DNA of 64,000 nucleotides, taken from NCBI GenBank assembly GCA_018607135.1, contig JABBCA010000105.1, positions 1 to 64,000 on the forward strand, read 5' to 3'. Position 1 is the first letter of the stretch, and each line of letters starts with the position of its first letter. The notes under the pieces are model-generated. The model saw only the letters and a list, made by a program, of their open reading frames with translations. It did no database searches and was not told the origin of the DNA. Source of the stretch: Opitutales bacterium. Lineage in GTDB: Bacteria; Verrucomicrobiota; Verrucomicrobiia; Opitutales; Coraliomargaritaceae. The translations under genes and the position numbers were made by a program. This document shows positions 61,138 to 64,000 of the stretch, one piece after another.

Positions 61138-62250
61138 TTAAAGAGGGTGAATCATGGTCGCAGTGACCCCACCTTTCGGGTTGTCGACCACTCGAACTTC
61201 TCCACCGAGATTACGTAAAGTGTGCCTTGCGATGGTTAAGCCCATGCCGCGACCGACCGAGGTGCGGGTCGTTACGAAGGGTTCGAAAATGGTATCTTTT
61301 ATTTGAGGATCTAAGCCTTCGCCCTGATCAGTAACTGTAATGGTGACGACCTCTATGCCATCGGTATCATCGATCCTGGCCTTGACTTGGATGCTGCGGG
61401 CATCGTCTGGAGTTTTTTTATCGTAACTTTCCCAAGCATTCGCGAGTAGTTTGCCGAGGAGGATTTCAAAGGTCTCGGCATTGGCTGCCACCGTTTCTGT
61501 CTCGTCGATGTCTATCTCGATTTCGATTGGTCCTGTGAATTCATATTCCTTTTTAAAGCGCTCAACGCTGTCTTCTATGATTCCGTGAATTGAGGTGGGC
61601 ACTAACTCAAAGCGTTCATGGCTGGCGATTGAGCCCAGCTGACGAATGATGTTTACCATGCGAATGATTGCATGATCCATGAGGCCAACGCTGCGCTTGA
61701 CCATGTCAGGGCTGTCGTAACCATTCTTGATCAAGTCGAGGTAGCCGACGACCACGCCGAGGAGGTTGTTTAAATTGTGCGCGATGCCTTGTGTGATTGC
61801 GCCCACTGCCGCAGATTTACGCACGTCACCGAGGCGCTCTTGTAGCTTTAGATTTTCGCGAAACATTTCTTGCAGTCGCAACTGTGTGCGCACGCGTGCA
61901 AGGGTTTCATCTAGGTCGATAGGCTTAGTGATATAGTCGACTGCGCCTGCGTCGAGGCCCTCCAGTTTTCCTTCCTTAGAGGCGCGGGCGGTAATGAAGA
62001 CCACTGGTATGGTCTCTGTTTCTGGATTTGCTTTGAGGTGTTGGCAGGTTTCAATGCCGTCCATTTCTGGCATCATGACATCCAGTAAAATTAAATCTGG
62101 TATGACTTGTTCGACAATATTTAAGCACTCGCGGCCGTTGTATGCGACCAAGACTTCCATCCCTTGCCGTTCAAGCTTTCGCTGTAGCAATTTGATGTTA
62201 ATCGGCTGGTCGTCGACGACTAGGATTTTGGGCTTTTGTTGTGGGCTCAA
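61138..62250 (-). CDS. Receiver domain-histidine kinase protein
   Basis: A 370-residue signalling protein with a receiver domain at the N-terminus (ILVVDDQPINIKLL, phospho-Asp in LILLDVMMPEMDG, Lys in ITKPIDL), a coiled-coil linker, a kinase H-box (GAITQGIAHNLNNLLG, about residue 155) and an ATPase domain (N-box LLANAWES, G-box TDQGEGLDP, GRGMGLTIARH). It has no membrane segment, so it takes input from another kinase or a cytosolic cue. No output regulator is adjacent. Confidence 0.92.
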   Translation of the reverse strand: MSPQQKPKILVVDDQPINIKLLQRKLERQGMEVLVAYNGRECLNIVEQVIPDLILLDVMMPEMDGIETCQHLKANPETETIPVVFITARASKEGKLEGLDAGAVDYITKPIDLDETLARVRTQLRLQEMFRENLKLQERLGDVRKSAAVGAITQGIAHNLNNLLGVVVGYLDLIKNGYDSPDMVKRSVGLMDHAIIRMVNIIRQLGSIASHERFELVPTSIHGIIEDSVERFKKEYEFTGPIEIEIDIDETETVAANAETFEILLGKLLANAWESYDKKTPDDARSIQVKARIDDTDGIEVVTITVTDQGEGLDPQIKDTIFEPFVTTRTSVGRGMGLTIARHTLRNLGGEVRVVDNPKGGVTATMIHPL

Positions 62251-62379
62251 AACGGCTTAAAAATTTAAATTGAGATCTAGGAGTAAACTTAGTTGCTAGG
62301 GAATTTATACAATTACATAGATGGATCTCTAGGAAGGTAAAACAGTAAATTTTTGATTCCTTATAGCTTTAAGATCTAG

Positions 62380-63063
62380 CTAGGTAGACGATTTACCTTC
62401 ATCGATTACTGCGGTTCTGCTGAGGATGTCGTGTAGTAGCTGTTTTCGTTTGTTGAACAAAAGACTGATCAGTGGAACTACTATCGTGAGCGGTGATAAG
62501 ATGAAAAACACGCTTATAATTGATTTTAGACCGCCGCGAACGACTGCTGTGAAAAATGGCTGCGCACCCAGCGTGACGGTGCTCACGGTGCGTATACAGC
62601 AAAGGCGTTTGCCCAGCGAGCTTCCTGCAAAAAATGCTTCTGATGCTGCAAAATAGAGCCAGAAAGTCATGAATAAAACGTTCAATGCGGTGGCCAGTGC
62701 ATCTTTAAGTTCGTTGCTTAAGTTTAGTAGTGGTGAGTCGGGGTTATTTAGCAGTTGGTCGTATCCGATCAAAACAGTTTCGTAGGACTGTATCCAATGA
62801 ACAGTGGCTTCGCTCAATGTGATGTATTCGTGCAGTGCCCCGGGGTGCTGTGTCGGTAAGACCAGATTCCAAATCAATGCGAGCGACGCGATGAAAACCA
62901 GGATAAAGTCTAGGAAAAAGCCGAGTGCACGATAACCGATGCTCGCCGCTGGCATTGGGCCATCAGGGTGGAAGATCGAATCGAGAACATTGGATGGCCT
63001 CAACGGTGGCGGCACCTCCTGCTTGTTTTCAGCAGAGGGTGTTTTTTTGGGTGGTTCGTCCAT
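62380..63063 (-). CDS. RDD family membrane protein
   Basis: A 227-residue membrane protein. After a Pro-rich, charged 35-residue start comes the RDD domain: YRALGFFLDFILVFIASLALI (Arg and the Asp of the family signature), a second helix in LFMTFWLYFAASEAFFAGSSLGKRLCCIRTV, and a third. RDD function is little known; some members are linked to Na+/H+ transport or stress. It lies 5 bases after folD. Confidence 0.85.
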   Translation of the reverse strand: MDEPPKKTPSAENKQEVPPPLRPSNVLDSIFHPDGPMPAASIGYRALGFFLDFILVFIASLALIWNLVLPTQHPGALHEYITLSEATVHWIQSYETVLIGYDQLLNNPDSPLLNLSNELKDALATALNVLFMTFWLYFAASEAFFAGSSLGKRLCCIRTVSTVTLGAQPFFTAVVRGGLKSIISVFFILSPLTIVVPLISLLFNKRKQLLHDILSRTAVIDEGKSST

Positions 63064-63068
63064 CCAGC

Positions 63069-63941
63069 TTAGGCGTGGCTGGCTTTAAATGCGCGCACAG
63101 TATTATACATGAGCATTGCAACTGTCATCGGGCCGACTCCGCCAGGGACGGGTGTGATGTGAGAGGCTTTTTGAGAAACGGCTTCGAAGTCGACATCACC
63201 GACGAGGCGATAGCCGCTTTTACGTGTGGCGTCCTCGATACGATTGATCCCTACGTCGATCACTGCGACGCCGTCTTTAACCATGTCGCCAGTGACAAAG
63301 TTCGGACGACCGATAGCTGCGATGAGCACATCTGCTTGGCTGGTGATACTCGCGAGATCTGCAGTGCGAGAATGACAGACTGTGACGGTCGCATTTCCTG
63401 GGACGCCTTTACGCATCATTAACAATGCGGCTGGCTTGCCGACGATTTGACTACGGCCAAGCACTACGACGTGCTTGCCTTCGGTGTTTACACCGCTGCG
63501 CTCAATCAGTTGCACGATACCTGCAGGGGTGCAGGCCACGAAGCCACTGTCGTCTTCTTGGCAGAGTTTGCCGATATTTACAGTGTTGAACCCGTCGACG
63601 TCTTTGCTGGGCAGCACCCGGTTGAACGTTTCGGTCTCGTCGATATGCTTGGGTAGGGGAGCCTGCACGAGGATTCCGCTCACATCAGGATCGGTGTTCA
63701 GCGCATCAATTTGCGCGAAAAGGTCGGCTTTACTCACATCTTCAGGCAGGATATGGAGGCGACTGCCAAGGCCAATTCGTTCAGCGGTCTTCTGCTTTTT
63801 GCGAACATAAGAGACCGAGGCAGGGTCTTCGCCAACTCGCACCACTGCGATGACTGGCTTTTTGCCTAAGAGTTGGCTCACCTCTTTGGTGAGTTCTTCG
63901 ATGATGGATTCTGCGATAGCGTTACCGTCGATGAGTTTCAT
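63069..63941 (-). CDS. folD: Bifunctional methylenetetrahydrofolate dehydrogenase/cyclohydrolase
   Basis: Interconverts 5,10-methylene- and 10-formyl-tetrahydrofolate with NADP. The 290-residue product has [22 protein letters not shown] (catalytic Lys), [26 protein letters not shown], the cofactor-binding [17 protein letters not shown] and the final [19 protein letters not shown]. Full length; start at 63941. First gene of a minus-strand run with the RDD protein. Confidence 0.97.
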   Translation of the reverse strand: MKLIDGNAIAESIIEELTKEVSQLLGKKPVIAVVRVGEDPASVSYVRKKQKTAERIGLGSRLHILPEDVSKADLFAQIDALNTDPDVSGILVQAPLPKHIDETETFNRVLPSKDVDGFNTVNIGKLCQEDDSGFVACTPAGIVQLIERSGVNTEGKHVVVLGRSQIVGKPAALLMMRKGVPGNATVTVCHSRTADLASITSQADVLIAAIGRPNFVTGDMVKDGVAVIDVGINRIEDATRKSGYRLVGDVDFEAVSQKASHITPVPGGVGPMTVAMLMYNTVRAFKASHA

Positions 63942-64000
63942 AGGGAGCTTGAGTTAGAATATTTTGAAAAATGAGTTCGTTTATTCGCTACTTTTACGAA

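Overview
The window is a contiguous bacterial chromosome segment of moderate GC content. Gene content and order fit Verrucomicrobiota, probably class Opitutia/Puniceicoccales (Coraliomargarita-like). That placement is an inference from the ribosomal operon lacking rpmD, adk, infA and rpmJ, the long Lys/Ala tails on several nucleic-acid-associated proteins, the mix of start codons with and without Shine-Dalgarno sequences, and the DUF2339, DksA-like and PilB/PilT sets. It was not tested by a search. No insertion sequence, prophage or CRISPR array was seen.

Layout. (1) 0.1-15.1 kb: a merged S10-spc-alpha ribosomal operon, rplC to rplQ, all on +, including secY, map and rpoA, closed by a strong terminator. 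A gene for a secreted protein with a FlgT-C-like domain is inserted between rpsS and rplV. (2) 15.3-20.4 kb: an orphan NarL-type regulator, tRNA-Ser(UGA), a YifB/ComM ATPase, coaE and a Rho factor with a long disordered N-terminus. (3) 20.4-26.3 kb: type IV pilus motor genes pilB-pilT-pilB2-pilC. (4) 26.3-38.3 kb: a TetR-lipase pair facing a DUF2339 membrane protein across a perfect 35-bp palindrome, then menA, a secreted protein, a PLA2-like lipoprotein, a D-lactate dehydrogenase-like enzyme, an MFS carrier, a fused adenylate-kinase-like protein, a Cys-rich protein and lspA. (5) 37.4-48.2 kb: a DksA-like protein, ileS, a Na+/Ca2+-type exchanger, gpmI, an MFS carrier, coaD and sucCD. (6) 48.4-57.3 kb: an NsrR-type regulator followed by a tight eight-gene redox operon. 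(7) 57.3-64 kb: dus, a small membrane protein, a bifunctional nuclease, aroK, a 6S RNA, proC, a receiver-histidine kinase, an RDD protein and folD.

The most interesting part is region 6. A nitric-oxide-sensing NsrR-like repressor precedes a Tll0287-type (DUF3365) heme lipoprotein, a monoheme cytochrome c lipoprotein, a truncated hemoglobin, an unknown lipoprotein, a dedicated ResB/CcsA cytochrome c assembly pair, a NirB-type NAD(P)H:FAD oxidoreductase fused to a Bfd-like [2Fe-2S] domain and a bis-heme b membrane domain, and a membrane-anchored 11-heme cytochrome c with one CX4CH site. Read together they suggest a transmembrane wire from cytoplasmic NAD(P)H to a periplasmic multiheme reductase of nitrite, NO or hydroxylamine, made under nitrosative stress and carrying its own heme-attachment machinery. 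This function is inferred from domains and context; the catalytic activity is unproven.
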